DNA from: Geothrix fermentans DSM 14018
GTDB lineage: Bacteria; Acidobacteriota; Holophagae; Holophagales; Holophagaceae
DNA length: 64,000 bases
Assembly: GCF_000428885.1 (NCBI RefSeq)
Contig: NZ_AUAU01000011.1
Span: 1-64,000, forward strand
Direction: 5' to 3'
The notes under the pieces were generated by a model. The model was given only the letters and a program-made list of their open reading frames with translations, was not told the origin of the DNA and made no database searches. The position numbers were made by a program, and so were the translations under genes. This document shows, piece by piece, positions 1 through 6,050 of this stretch. How positions within the stretch are numbered: the first letter of the stretch is position 1; every line of letters starts with the position of its first letter.

Positions 1-83
1 CTGTCGCGACCTTGCGCCCCTCCCGGCGGGACGATCCTTTCCGCGCGAAGGAAATCCACCGTAGTACCCTTGACGGTGAACTG
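1..83. other. Left-edge segment before first half-attC, no gene seen
   Basis: These bases show no open frame that looks coding and no left half of an attC site. The following attC lacks its 5' arm, so this stretch may be the remains of an earlier cassette or the edge of a deletion. An open frame beginning at base 12 only reads through attC sequence in the wrong frame. Confidence 0.4.
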
Positions 84-165
84 ACAACCTCTCTCAGCTT
101 CTCGCTTCCTCGGCTCCGCTCATCGTCTCGGTGCAGGCGGGGCCGGTTAGCCACATTCGTTAGGC
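84..165 (+). repeat. Truncated attC site (right half only)
   Basis: This is the 3' half of the attC family found along the array: the loop region, the arm TGCAGGCGGGGCC, the L' box GGTTAGC and the R' box GTTAGGC at 159-165. The left arm (GCCTAAC and GGACCCCGCCTGCA) is absent upstream. Without both arms it could not fold into the hairpin that an integron integrase needs, so it is probably inactive as a recombination site, although the R' box is intact. Confidence 0.8.
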
Positions 166-177
166 CGCAACCAATCG

Positions 178-528
178 ATGCCGACCAGCGCCCAGTTTGT
201 TTCTTTCCTTGCACATGTTCTCTGGATGGTTCTCGGCCTTCCGGCTTGCTTGCTCTTTGTGCAGTGGATTTCCAGAACTTTCCCTAAGATCGTTCACAGA
301 AAGGGAGTGGCTCAATTCCTCTTAACCCCAACGGTGATCTTCACTTGGGCCCTATTCTGGTTCTATCCGTTGGGTTGGCTGGCCCATTGGGTTCCCATCC
401 GATTGTTCAATGTCCCTTACTCAGTGCTTAAAAGTGCTTCCGGGCTAGGCATCCTAATCGGCGTTCTGCTTCTACTCCTGTGGCGTATTATTCGTGGCAA
501 AATCCCAAAGAATCGCCCAGCGGCCTAA
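178..528 (+). CDS. Small membrane protein, cassette gene 1
   Basis: This is a 116-residue protein of unknown function with about three hydrophobic segments (roughly residues 8-32, 45-70 and 88-106) and a basic C-terminus, so it is likely an inner-membrane protein. The ATG lies 12 bases after the R' box of the preceding attC. The TAA stop at 526-528 is part of the GCCTAAC box of the next attC, so the recombination site supplies the stop codon. Base composition is clearly less GC-rich than the backbone beyond 5.5 kb, as expected for a captured cassette. I do not recognise the family. Confidence 0.7.
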   Translation: MPTSAQFVSFLAHVLWMVLGLPACLLFVQWISRTFPKIVHRKGVAQFLLTPTVIFTWALFWFYPLGWLAHWVPIRLFNVPYSVLKSASGLGILIGVLLLLLWRIIRGKIPKNRPAA

Positions 529-646
529 CCCTTAGCTCAACTCGGACCCCGCCTGCATTGCCCGCTGCTCTCTCTCAACATCTCGCTTCCTCGGCTCCGC
601 TCGTCGCCTCGGTGCAGGCGGGGCCGGTTAGCTTCATTCGTTAGGC
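523..646 (+). repeat. attC site 2 of cassette array
   Basis: This is a complete 124-base attC. The R'' box GCCTAAC (523-529) is exactly complementary to R' GTTAGGC (640-646). L'' GCTCAAC (535-541) pairs with L' GTTAGC except for one extra C at about 538. The arm CGGACCCCGCCTGCA pairs with TGCAGGCGGGGCCG except for one extra A at 546. On the folded bottom strand these unpaired bases are G and T, the extrahelical bases known to direct integron integrase. Strand exchange is expected between G and TT of GTTAGGC. Confidence 0.93.
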
Positions 647-653
647 CGCTCAC

Positions 654-1082
654 ATGAAGAATGATCCTCGAATAGTGCGGCTCCTCAAACGCTACCCAAA
701 AGGTGAGGATTTTTATGACGCTTCCATTGATGTGAGCCATTTCGACATCGATCGGCTTCTCGAAATCTGTCAGTGCCAAAAGGATTCAGAGCTTTCAGTT
801 CCCAGGGAATTGGGTGAATTCGCATTGGGTCACTTCGGCCAGGCTTTCGGAATAGAATTCGACCGCTCTGAATTCGACTTCTATCTGCATTCATATGTCC
901 GAGCTGAATTCGTGTCGTCCTACTATAGTGATCCAACGGTCACTTCAAAGCCTGCACCAGAAAATGGTCCGCCCACCAAGATTCCACTTCCTGAGGGCAT
1001 GCAATGGTTTTCTGTTCGCCCAAAAGAGGGGCGAGAACACTACGAAGCTTACGAAATCTCCGAAGATGGCTCATCGGCCTAA
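654..1082 (+). CDS. Hypothetical protein, cassette gene 2
   Basis: This is a 142-residue soluble, acidic protein with no signal peptide or membrane segment. It is rich in Asp, Glu, Phe and Tyr, and I recognise no catalytic motif. The ATG is 7 bases after GTTAGGC, so there is little room for a Shine-Dalgarno site other than the AGG within the attC R' box. The stop TAA (1080-1082) lies inside the GCCTAAC box of the next attC. Size and composition resemble small immunity or accessory cassette proteins, but that is only an impression. Confidence 0.7.
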   Translation: MKNDPRIVRLLKRYPKGEDFYDASIDVSHFDIDRLLEICQCQKDSELSVPRELGEFALGHFGQAFGIEFDRSEFDFYLHSYVRAEFVSSYYSDPTVTSKPAPENGPPTKIPLPEGMQWFSVRPKEGREHYEAYEISEDGSSA

Positions 1083-1200
1083 CCCTTAGCTCAACTCGGA
1101 CCCCGCCTGCATTGCCTTTCGCTCTCTCTCAACATCTCGCTTCCTCGGCTCCGCTCAGCGTCTCGGTGCAGGCGCGGCCGGTTAGCTTCATTCGTTAGGC
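1077..1200 (+). repeat. attC site 3 of cassette array
   Basis: This is a complete 124-base attC running from R'' GCCTAAC (1077-1083) to R' GTTAGGC (1194-1200). It has the same extra C and extra A in the left arm as attC 2. The right arm reads TGCAGGCGCGGCC, one change from the other copies, which creates a single mismatch in the stem. Confidence 0.93.
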
Positions 1201-1220
1201 GCCACACACCTGGAGCCGTC

Positions 1221-1619
1221 ATGTCGATCAAAAATGCAGCAACAATCCTATGGTTTGGACCAATCTGCCTGTTCGCGGCTCCTCCTCAGTTGGCAGAGCA
1301 ACCAAAGCAACAAGAAAAAATCATTACGACTTACGACATGCGCAGATCAGCGAGTAGGGAATTAGAGGCCGCAGAAAAGGAAATGGCCGTTGTTCTAGCA
1401 AAACTTGAATCCCTTCTGTGCGAAGAAACTCAGAAAACCAAGTTGAAGGCCTCGCAGGAGGCCTGGTTGAATTATCGAAAAATCAACTCCGACTTCGAGG
1501 CATTCTTCTGGGATGGCGGTACTGGTCAGCCCCAGATCCACATTCAAGCAATCACACGGATGACTAAGGCCAGGTCCGCAGAACTACAGAAAGTCATTGA
1601 TGATAATTTCGGCCATTGA
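1221..1619 (+). CDS. LprI/DUF1311-like protein, cassette gene 3
   Basis: This is a 132-residue protein with an N-terminal hydrophobic segment ending near residue 20 (a probable signal peptide), then a helical domain. The pattern of paired acidic and aromatic residues, with an Ala/Ser-Gln-Glu-Ala-Trp-Leu-x-Tyr-Arg stretch near residues 79-87, is typical of the LprI N-terminal (DUF1311) family, whose named member in mycobacteria inhibits lysozyme. It is probably periplasmic. The start is preceded by ACCTGGAGCCGTC, whose GGAG is a plausible ribosome site, unlike most cassettes here. The family call is moderate; a lysozyme-inhibitor role is inference only. Confidence 0.65.
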   Translation: MSIKNAATILWFGPICLFAAPPQLAEQPKQQEKIITTYDMRRSASRELEAAEKEMAVVLAKLESLLCEETQKTKLKASQEAWLNYRKINSDFEAFFWDGGTGQPQIHIQAITRMTKARSAELQKVIDDNFGH

Positions 1620-1633
1620 AGGCCTCTCTGTGC

Positions 1634-1758
1634 GCCTAACCCTCCGCTCAACTCGGACCCCGCCTGCATTGCCTTTCGCTCTCTCTCATCGTTTCGCTTC
1701 CTCGGCTCCGTTCAGCGCCTCGGTGCAGGCGGGGCCCGGTTAGCTTCCTTCGTTAGGC
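1634..1758 (+). repeat. attC site 4 of cassette array
   Basis: This is a 125-base attC from R'' GCCTAAC (1634-1640) to R' GTTAGGC (1752-1758). The left arm carries the conserved extra bases. One additional C in the right arm (GGGGCCCGG) explains the extra base in length. The loop carries two substitutions relative to the other copies. Confidence 0.92.
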
Positions 1759-1764
1759 CTTTCC

Positions 1765-2463
1765 ATGGAGGAGTCGGTGCGAGTTCTGTTCTTTGCACTC
1801 ATCGCGGCCACCCTAATAGGCCAATCTCCAGAGAAGTCTCATTCGCGTGGTATTCGCATCCTTGAACCAGGTATGTATTGGTCCTCCGATTTTACCGGTG
1901 GTACCAAAGGAGAATGGGTAATCGTCAGCGTAGAAAATGGCCAGGGGTGGCTGACCTTGGGCAAGCTCTCTCAAGGCTCTACAACCTATGGAGATAAAAC
2001 CATTTCGACCATTGAAAGGGTTAAAGGTCAGCCTTGGATATATATTCAAAACTTGCCATCTATTCCTAATTCTCCAACGTGGGCGTTTTCTGCAATTCGA
2101 GAGGTAGAATGGAAACCACTGATTACACCTAAAAAGCGCACACTCAGCACTAATCATCCAATCATCGGTGACATTAAATTAATCTTTGACCCACCAACCC
2201 CTCAATTTACATTCAACAACGATATGATTTGCACAATTCATTTTGGCCAGTCGACTCAAAGAATTGTCATTGATAGGGGCTGCAATGATTCTTCGATTCA
2301 TGGTGTTGCTGTATTGGATATTGATGGGGATGGAAAGTTGGATTTAATTGTTAGTCATGTCGGTTATCCAGGGCGTCATCATCTATGCCTATTTCTTTCC
2401 TCCAGTGCCTCGCCAGGAAAGCTGCTTGGCCGTGCTATCAGGTTAAGTCACGGTGGAGAGTAG
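1765..2463 (+). CDS. Secreted protein with FG-GAP-like Asp loop, cassette gene 4
   Basis: This is a 232-residue protein. A hydrophobic N-terminus (about residues 5-20) suggests secretion. The body is beta-rich and ends with a DIDGDGKLDL motif around residue 190, a calcium-binding loop of the sort found in FG-GAP/VCBS repeat proteins. The ATG lies 6 bases after the attC R' box, with TTAGG as the only Shine-Dalgarno-like sequence. It is AT-richer than the backbone and distinct from neighbouring cassettes. The specific family is not recognised. Confidence 0.65.
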   Translation: MEESVRVLFFALIAATLIGQSPEKSHSRGIRILEPGMYWSSDFTGGTKGEWVIVSVENGQGWLTLGKLSQGSTTYGDKTISTIERVKGQPWIYIQNLPSIPNSPTWAFSAIREVEWKPLITPKKRTLSTNHPIIGDIKLIFDPPTPQFTFNNDMICTIHFGQSTQRIVIDRGCNDSSIHGVAVLDIDGDGKLDLIVSHVGYPGRHHLCLFLSSSASPGKLLGRAIRLSHGGE

Positions 2464-2497
2464 CAGGTGCTCTTGACCATTCTTCGCAGCACGAAAG

Positions 2498-2621
2498 GCC
2501 TAACCCTCCGCTCAACTCGGACCCCGCCTGTATTGCCCTTCGCTCTCTCTCAATATTTCGCTAACCCGGCTCCGCTCGTCGCCTCGGTGCAGGCGGGGCC
2601 GGTTAGCTCCATTCGTTAGGC
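2498..2621 (+). repeat. attC site 5 of cassette array
   Basis: This is a 124-base attC from R'' GCCTAAC (2498-2504) to R' GTTAGGC (2615-2621). Stem boxes and extrahelical bases are as in the other copies, with a C-to-T change in the left arm (CCCGCCTGTATTGCC) and a few changes in the loop. Confidence 0.93.
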
Positions 2622-2627
2622 CTCTCA

Positions 2628-3308
2628 ATGCACCCAAGGTTCGCCATCGTAGGGATGATGCTGCTGAGCATTAGTCAGCTCGTCGGCCAATCGCCTTCTC
2701 CTGACCTACAATCCGCCAAACAGCTGTTGGGTATGGCTTCCAATCAAGAATGGAAAGCAATTCAAGATGTCGCCAAGTCAGCCAAAGATCCTATGAAGCG
2801 GTTGTTCTCTGGGTACCTTCTCTATCGGTCCAACCCCAACAAATTTGGGTCCATCTTCACCAGGTCACTTCCCGATACGGAACTAGCGATTTCTAGGTTC
2901 ATAGGGCTCAATCAGTCGATCCCATACTCCGCAGAGTGGCAAAACAATGAATTCCGCCATCCCAAGGTGAAATGGGCAATCGGATTTGAACCCATTTTCG
3001 AGGCATACCTAGAAAAGGTCAAAACTGGTGACACCGAAGCCCTGAGGCGACTTCTCATGTTACAAGGTCGTGGAGACGGGCATTATGCCGAAGAGATCGC
3101 TTCAGGCATCGCTGAACTCTTCTATGACCCTGAGTTTGTGATCACCCACTGGAACCTTCTTGAGCCTCACAAGATATTCCTCAGGGCCGTAAAGAACTGG
3201 GTTTCTGAAACTGAATTTTTGGCGATTCGGAAAGGGTTTGAAGAAAGGCTGAACCCGGGTGATCCTCGATTACCGCTAATTCTAAACCTGCTGGATAACC
3301 CTGAATGA
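2628..3308 (+). CDS. Secreted hypothetical protein, cassette gene 5
   Basis: This is a 226-residue protein with a likely signal peptide (hydrophobic residues about 6-20 ending near GQS), followed by an all-helical body with repeated Leu/Lys/Glu pattern reminiscent of HEAT-like or TPR-like solenoids; I cannot assign a family. The ATG begins 6 bases after GTTAGGC and again lacks a separate ribosome site. The stop lies 9 bases before the next attC. It is predicted to be periplasmic or exported. Confidence 0.65.
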   Translation: MHPRFAIVGMMLLSISQLVGQSPSPDLQSAKQLLGMASNQEWKAIQDVAKSAKDPMKRLFSGYLLYRSNPNKFGSIFTRSLPDTELAISRFIGLNQSIPYSAEWQNNEFRHPKVKWAIGFEPIFEAYLEKVKTGDTEALRRLLMLQGRGDGHYAEEIASGIAELFYDPEFVITHWNLLEPHKIFLRAVKNWVSETEFLAIRKGFEERLNPGDPRLPLILNLLDNPE

Positions 3309-3317
3309 CCACCATCG

Positions 3318-3442
3318 GCCTAACCCTTAGCTCAACTCGGACCCCGCCTGCATTGTCTTCCGCTCTTTCTCTTCTTCCCGCTTCCTCGGCTCCGCTCAGC
3401 GCCTCGGTGCAGGCGGGGCGCGGTTAGCTCCATTCGTTAGGC
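3318..3442 (+). repeat. attC site 6 of cassette array
   Basis: This is a 125-base attC from R'' GCCTAAC (3318-3324) to R' GTTAGGC (3436-3442), with conserved stem boxes and left-arm extra bases. The right arm reads GCAGGCGGGGCGCGG, a one-base variation that slightly weakens the stem. Confidence 0.92.
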
Positions 3443-3485
3443 CGCTTCCACAAGAAACAGCTTCAGGTTCTAAAAGGGAGAATCC

Positions 3486-3692
3486 ATAAAGAGCTTTCCG
3501 GAAGTCACTGAACATCCAATCGAACGAGTTCTTCGCGTTCTCATTGGAATTGGCCTTCTTTGCATTGTCTTCGTTGGTCCCAAAACGAATTGGGGCTGGT
3601 TTGGTCTTGTTCCGCTGCTCACGGGCGTGACGGGCCTTTGCCCGCTCTACACTCTGCTCGGTATCTCAACTTGCCGCCGCAAGTCGGCCTGA
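3486..3692 (+). CDS. DUF2892/YgaP-like membrane protein, start codon lost (ATA)
   Basis: This 68-codon frame is not called by usual start rules. It reads IKSFPEVTEHPIERV, then a hydrophobic body with VGPKTNWGWFGLVPLLTG and CPLYTLLGISTC, the hallmark of the small DUF2892 (YgaP transmembrane) family. A good ribosome site, GGGAG (3476-3480), sits five bases before an ATA at 3486, where the family's ATG should be. An in-frame TAA stands just upstream and there is no other start codon in frame. The ATG probably mutated to ATA, giving a gene translated poorly from AUA or a very young pseudogene. The stop overlaps a collapsed attC. Confidence 0.7.
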   Translation: MKSFPEVTEHPIERVLRVLIGIGLLCIVFVGPKTNWGWFGLVPLLTGVTGLCPLYTLLGISTCRRKSA

Positions 3693-3704
3693 GTCCAGTT
3701 AGGC
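3687..3704 (+). repeat. Collapsed attC remnant (R'' and R' boxes only)
   Basis: This 18-base stretch, GCCTGAGTCCAGTTAGGC, has a degenerate R'' box (GCCTGAG) and a perfect R' box GTTAGGC (3698-3704) separated by only four bases. It sits exactly where an attC is expected: after the DUF2892 stop and 5 bases before the tspO start, the usual cassette spacing. The simplest reading is an attC that lost its whole imperfect hairpin, fusing two cassettes into one mobile unit. Confidence 0.6.
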
Positions 3705-3709
3705 CGCGT

Positions 3710-4219
3710 ATGAACAACCGGCAGTCCATGTTTTCGCCGTTTACCCAGTTCCTTGGTCTGGTTTCCTGCCTGGTCGTCGTATTCATCGCTGCCGGAGTTG
3801 GAGCCTTTGCATCGGTCAATGCCGGACCTTTCTATGCCCAGCTTGCCCGCCCTTCCTGGGCCCCTCCCGGCTGGCTGTTCGGCCCGGTTTGGACTGCGCT
3901 GTATACTTTCATGGGAATCGCCGCTTGGCTGGTCTGGCGCGTTCGGGGGTTTTCTGGGGCAAGGTCCGCGCTATTGCTGTTCCTCAGTCAGCTCGTGGTC
4001 AATTCACTCTGGAGTTGGCTCTTTTTCTTTTGGCACCAGGGGATGCTTGCCTTCCTCGAAGTGATTCTTCTATGGACCCTGATTCTTGCAACCGTGATCG
4101 CTTTCTGGAGAATCCGGAAACTCCCAGCTGCTCTACTCATTCCGTATTTTTTGTGGGTCACCTTTGCTTCTTTGCTTACCTTTTCGGTATGGCGCCAAAA
4201 TCCAAAGATTCTAGGTTGA
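3710..4219 (+). CDS. tspO: TspO/MBR family membrane protein, cassette gene
   Basis: This is a 169-residue protein with five predicted transmembrane segments and the family signature PSWAPPGWLFGPVW near residues 48-61, followed by a W-rich third to fifth helix. TspO proteins bind porphyrins and other ligands in the membrane and are linked to stress and tetrapyrrole regulation. The ATG at 3710 is chosen because it follows the GTTAGGC box by five bases, the same spacing as in other cassettes; a longer frame from 3560 would run through the DUF2892 gene. A second Met lies at 3728. TspO is a notable cassette cargo because it is usually chromosomal. Confidence 0.9.
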   Translation: MNNRQSMFSPFTQFLGLVSCLVVVFIAAGVGAFASVNAGPFYAQLARPSWAPPGWLFGPVWTALYTFMGIAAWLVWRVRGFSGARSALLLFLSQLVVNSLWSWLFFFWHQGMLAFLEVILLWTLILATVIAFWRIRKLPAALLIPYFLWVTFASLLTFSVWRQNPKILG

Positions 4220-4239
4220 TCACAATTGACGCCCCAGCG

Positions 4240-4363
4240 ACCTAACCTTCCGCTCAACTCGGGCCCCGCCTGCATGGCCCGCCGCTCTCTCTCAATCTCT
4301 CGCTTCCTCGGCTCCGCTTAGCGTCTCGGCGTAGGCGGGGCCGGTTAGCTTCATCCGTTAGGC
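4240..4363 (+). repeat. attC site 7 of cassette array
   Basis: This is a 124-base attC from R'' ACCTAAC (4240-4246, first base altered) to R' GTTAGGC (4357-4363). The left arm (GGGCCCCGCCTGCA) has G instead of the extra A, and the right arm reads GTAGGCGGGGCCGG. It should still fold, with a G-C/A-C mismatch at the base of the outer box. Confidence 0.9.
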
Positions 4364-4439
4364 CCCTCTCTGCGCTGCCTGCCTGCTGGCCTTCTTCTTG
4401 ATGACCGCACCAATCACTTCTCTTCTAACAGGAGTCAAC

Positions 4440-4874
4440 ATGCGATTACCCGCTGCCATATTGCTTTTATTGCTGACAGCTTGCTTTCCCATGTCAGCCC
4501 CATTTCACATCTATCCAATTAGTGAAACGGGCTCCGGTTCACCGATCCCTTGCCGCTTCAGAATTCACTTTGGTTGGCAAAGCGCAACAATCACAGCTTC
4601 CCTTCCGAATGAGGAAACTTTTGAATCGGTGATTAGTACTACGAGTTCAGTCCCACCCGACCGCGAATTGGCTCCCCTCTGGGACAAGGTATTCGGCAGC
4701 GGGTATTTCAATGCCAAAGTCCTCGGTAGCCCCCAACACTTCCGAACTACACTCCGTAGCCAGCAGGGGCATGAACTCCGCTTGGAACTCCATCGAATGC
4801 CTGGAGACAAAAACAACGGCTTCGAAGGGGTTGCCATTGATAATAATAATTTAGTCTATAAGGCAGGCTATTAG
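4440..4874 (+). CDS. Small lipoprotein, cassette gene
   Basis: This is a 144-residue protein beginning with a lipoprotein signal peptide: basic MRL, a leucine-rich core and the lipobox LLTAC at residues 9-13. The start at 4440 is preferred to the upstream ATG at 4398 because AGGAG lies at the right distance and the lipobox then falls at the correct place. The mature part is a beta-rich domain of about 125 residues without a recognised motif. It is probably anchored in the outer membrane or periplasmic face. Confidence 0.7.
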   Translation: MRLPAAILLLLLTACFPMSAPFHIYPISETGSGSPIPCRFRIHFGWQSATITASLPNEETFESVISTTSSVPPDRELAPLWDKVFGSGYFNAKVLGSPQHFRTTLRSQQGHELRLELHRMPGDKNNGFEGVAIDNNNLVYKAGY

Positions 4875-4912
4875 TACTTTGTCATCACGGAACCATTCGA
4901 TCACGAACATGA

Positions 4913-5044
4913 GCCTAAACCCTCAGTTCAACTCGAACCTCGCCCGCACTGCCTCCCGCTCTCTCAACTTCTCGCTTCCTCGCTCTGCTCGTCACCTCGG
5001 CACAGGCAGGGCCGGTAATCTTCATTCGCCAAACCGCAATACCA
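4913..5044 (+). repeat. Decayed attC site 8
   Basis: The whole site can be aligned with the other attC copies but is riddled with transitions: R'' reads GCCTAAAC, the left arm GAACCTCGCCCGCA, the right arm CACAGGCAGGGCCGG, L' GGTAATC, and R' GCCAAAC in place of GTTAGGC. The lost GTT core means it cannot be a normal recombination target. It marks the old, fixed end of the array. Confidence 0.88.
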
Positions 5045-5077
5045 TCTTTGTGAATTTCCATGTCAAAGGAGATTGGC

Positions 5078-5488
5078 ATGATCAATCAGGTTTTCCTCAA
5101 CCTTCCTGTCGCTGACCTCCAGAGATCAATCGCTTTTTTCGAGGCGCTTGGCTTTACCCAAAACCCGCAATTCAGCGGTGATTCGGCAGCATGCATCGTC
5201 ATCAGCGATGCAATGTCTGTCATGTTGGCCACGCATGCCAAGTTTCGCGAGTTCACTCCCAAGGCCGTTTGCGATACCCATCAGGCCGTCGAAGTACTGA
5301 TCTCCCTCAGTTGCGACAGCAGGGAACGGGTCGATGAGCTGGTCGCAAAAGCCCTTGCAGCTGGGGGCTCCACCTACGATGAGCCTGAAGACTTCGGGTT
5401 CATGTACACGCACAGTTTCGTGGACCCGGACGGGCATGGGTGGGGATTGCTCCACCTGGTTTCCCAGCCTGCGCCAGAGAGTGCCTAA
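5078..5488 (+). CDS. VOC/glyoxalase-family protein, last cassette-like gene
   Basis: This is a 136-residue protein of the vicinal oxygen chelate fold: an N-terminal NLPVADLQRSIAFFEALGF module, a central beta strand pair, and a C-terminal FMYTHSFVDPDGHGWGLLHL module. Members bind metals and act as glyoxalases, dioxygenases or drug-binding proteins; the exact substrate is unknown. The start at 5078 follows AAAGGAGATTGGC; an ATG at 5060 in the same frame has no ribosome site. The stop TAA is inside GCCTAAC (5483-5489), an attC R''-like box, suggesting it entered as a cassette whose own attC was later deleted. Confidence 0.85.
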   Translation: MINQVFLNLPVADLQRSIAFFEALGFTQNPQFSGDSAACIVISDAMSVMLATHAKFREFTPKAVCDTHQAVEVLISLSCDSRERVDELVAKALAAGGSTYDEPEDFGFMYTHSFVDPDGHGWGLLHLVSQPAPESA

Positions 5489-5489
5489 C
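5483..5489 (+). repeat. Possible attC R'' remnant at array end
   Basis: GCCTAAC overlaps the VOC stop codon exactly as functional R'' boxes overlap stops of cassette genes 1 and 2. No matching R' box or hairpin arms follow; the next 80 bases are GC-rich and unrelated. Seven bases can match by chance, so this is suggestive only. Confidence 0.35.
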
Positions 5490-5569
5490 AAAACCCCCAC
5501 GGGCCCGCGCCGGTCCCATTCCCCCGCCGTCAGCCCGTTCGAATAACCTACCGTTCTCGGGAGGATGCC

Positions 5570-5920
5570 ATGAGCGCTCGGGACATCTCAAAGCTGCTGT
5601 TCACGACCGTCTATCCTCTCTACGTCCAGAAGGCCGAGCGCAAAGGAAGAACAAGGGACGAGGTGGATTCGATCATCTGCTGGCTCACGGGTTACAGCCG
5701 TGACCAGCTCGCCCTCCATACGCGCGTGAACATCGACTTCCAGACGTTCTTCGACCACGCCCCCTTGATCCACCCCAACAGCTCACTCATCACAGGCGTC
5801 GTCTGCGGGGTCCGGGTCGAGGACATCGCCGATCCCATGACCCGGAAGATCAGATACCTCGACAAGCTCATCGACGAGCTTGCCAAGGGCAAGGCCATGG
5901 ACAAGATTCTGCGCCAATGA
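5570..5920 (+). CDS. DUF2200 family protein
   Basis: This is a 116-residue protein with the features of the DUF2200 family: YPLYVQKAERKGRT near the start, ICWLTGY in the middle, LITGVVCGVRVEDI, and the C-terminal KIRYLDKLIDELAKGKAMDK. The function of the family is unknown. The start is supported by GGGAGGATGCC upstream. This is the first gene with full backbone base composition and lies just outside the cassette array, so it gives a practical right-hand border for the mobile region. Confidence 0.9.
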   Translation: MSARDISKLLFTTVYPLYVQKAERKGRTRDEVDSIICWLTGYSRDQLALHTRVNIDFQTFFDHAPLIHPNSSLITGVVCGVRVEDIADPMTRKIRYLDKLIDELAKGKAMDKILRQ

Positions 5921-6050
5921 ACCCCGGGCCGGTCGTAGGCCTGGCCCGATTCCCGCTTACGGCCGAGCGATGCCTTTTGGTATCCTAAGGATGGCGGGTC
6001 ACCGCATTCATCGTCATGCCGACCATGAGGGCGGCATGGGAGGCGTAAGC

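Noticed and set aside
12-287. Plus-strand open frame over the first half-attC
   Set aside because: It reads through repeat sequence and overlaps the membrane protein gene in another frame.
3560-3709. Longer N-terminus for TspO starting at 3560
   Set aside because: The extension is the DUF2892 coding region read out of frame and crosses the collapsed attC; the true start is at 3710.
84-5044. CRISPR array as explanation for the regularly spaced repeats
   Set aside because: The repeats are about 124 bases with imperfect internal symmetry and are separated by whole genes of variable length, unlike short CRISPR repeats with spacers of fixed length.
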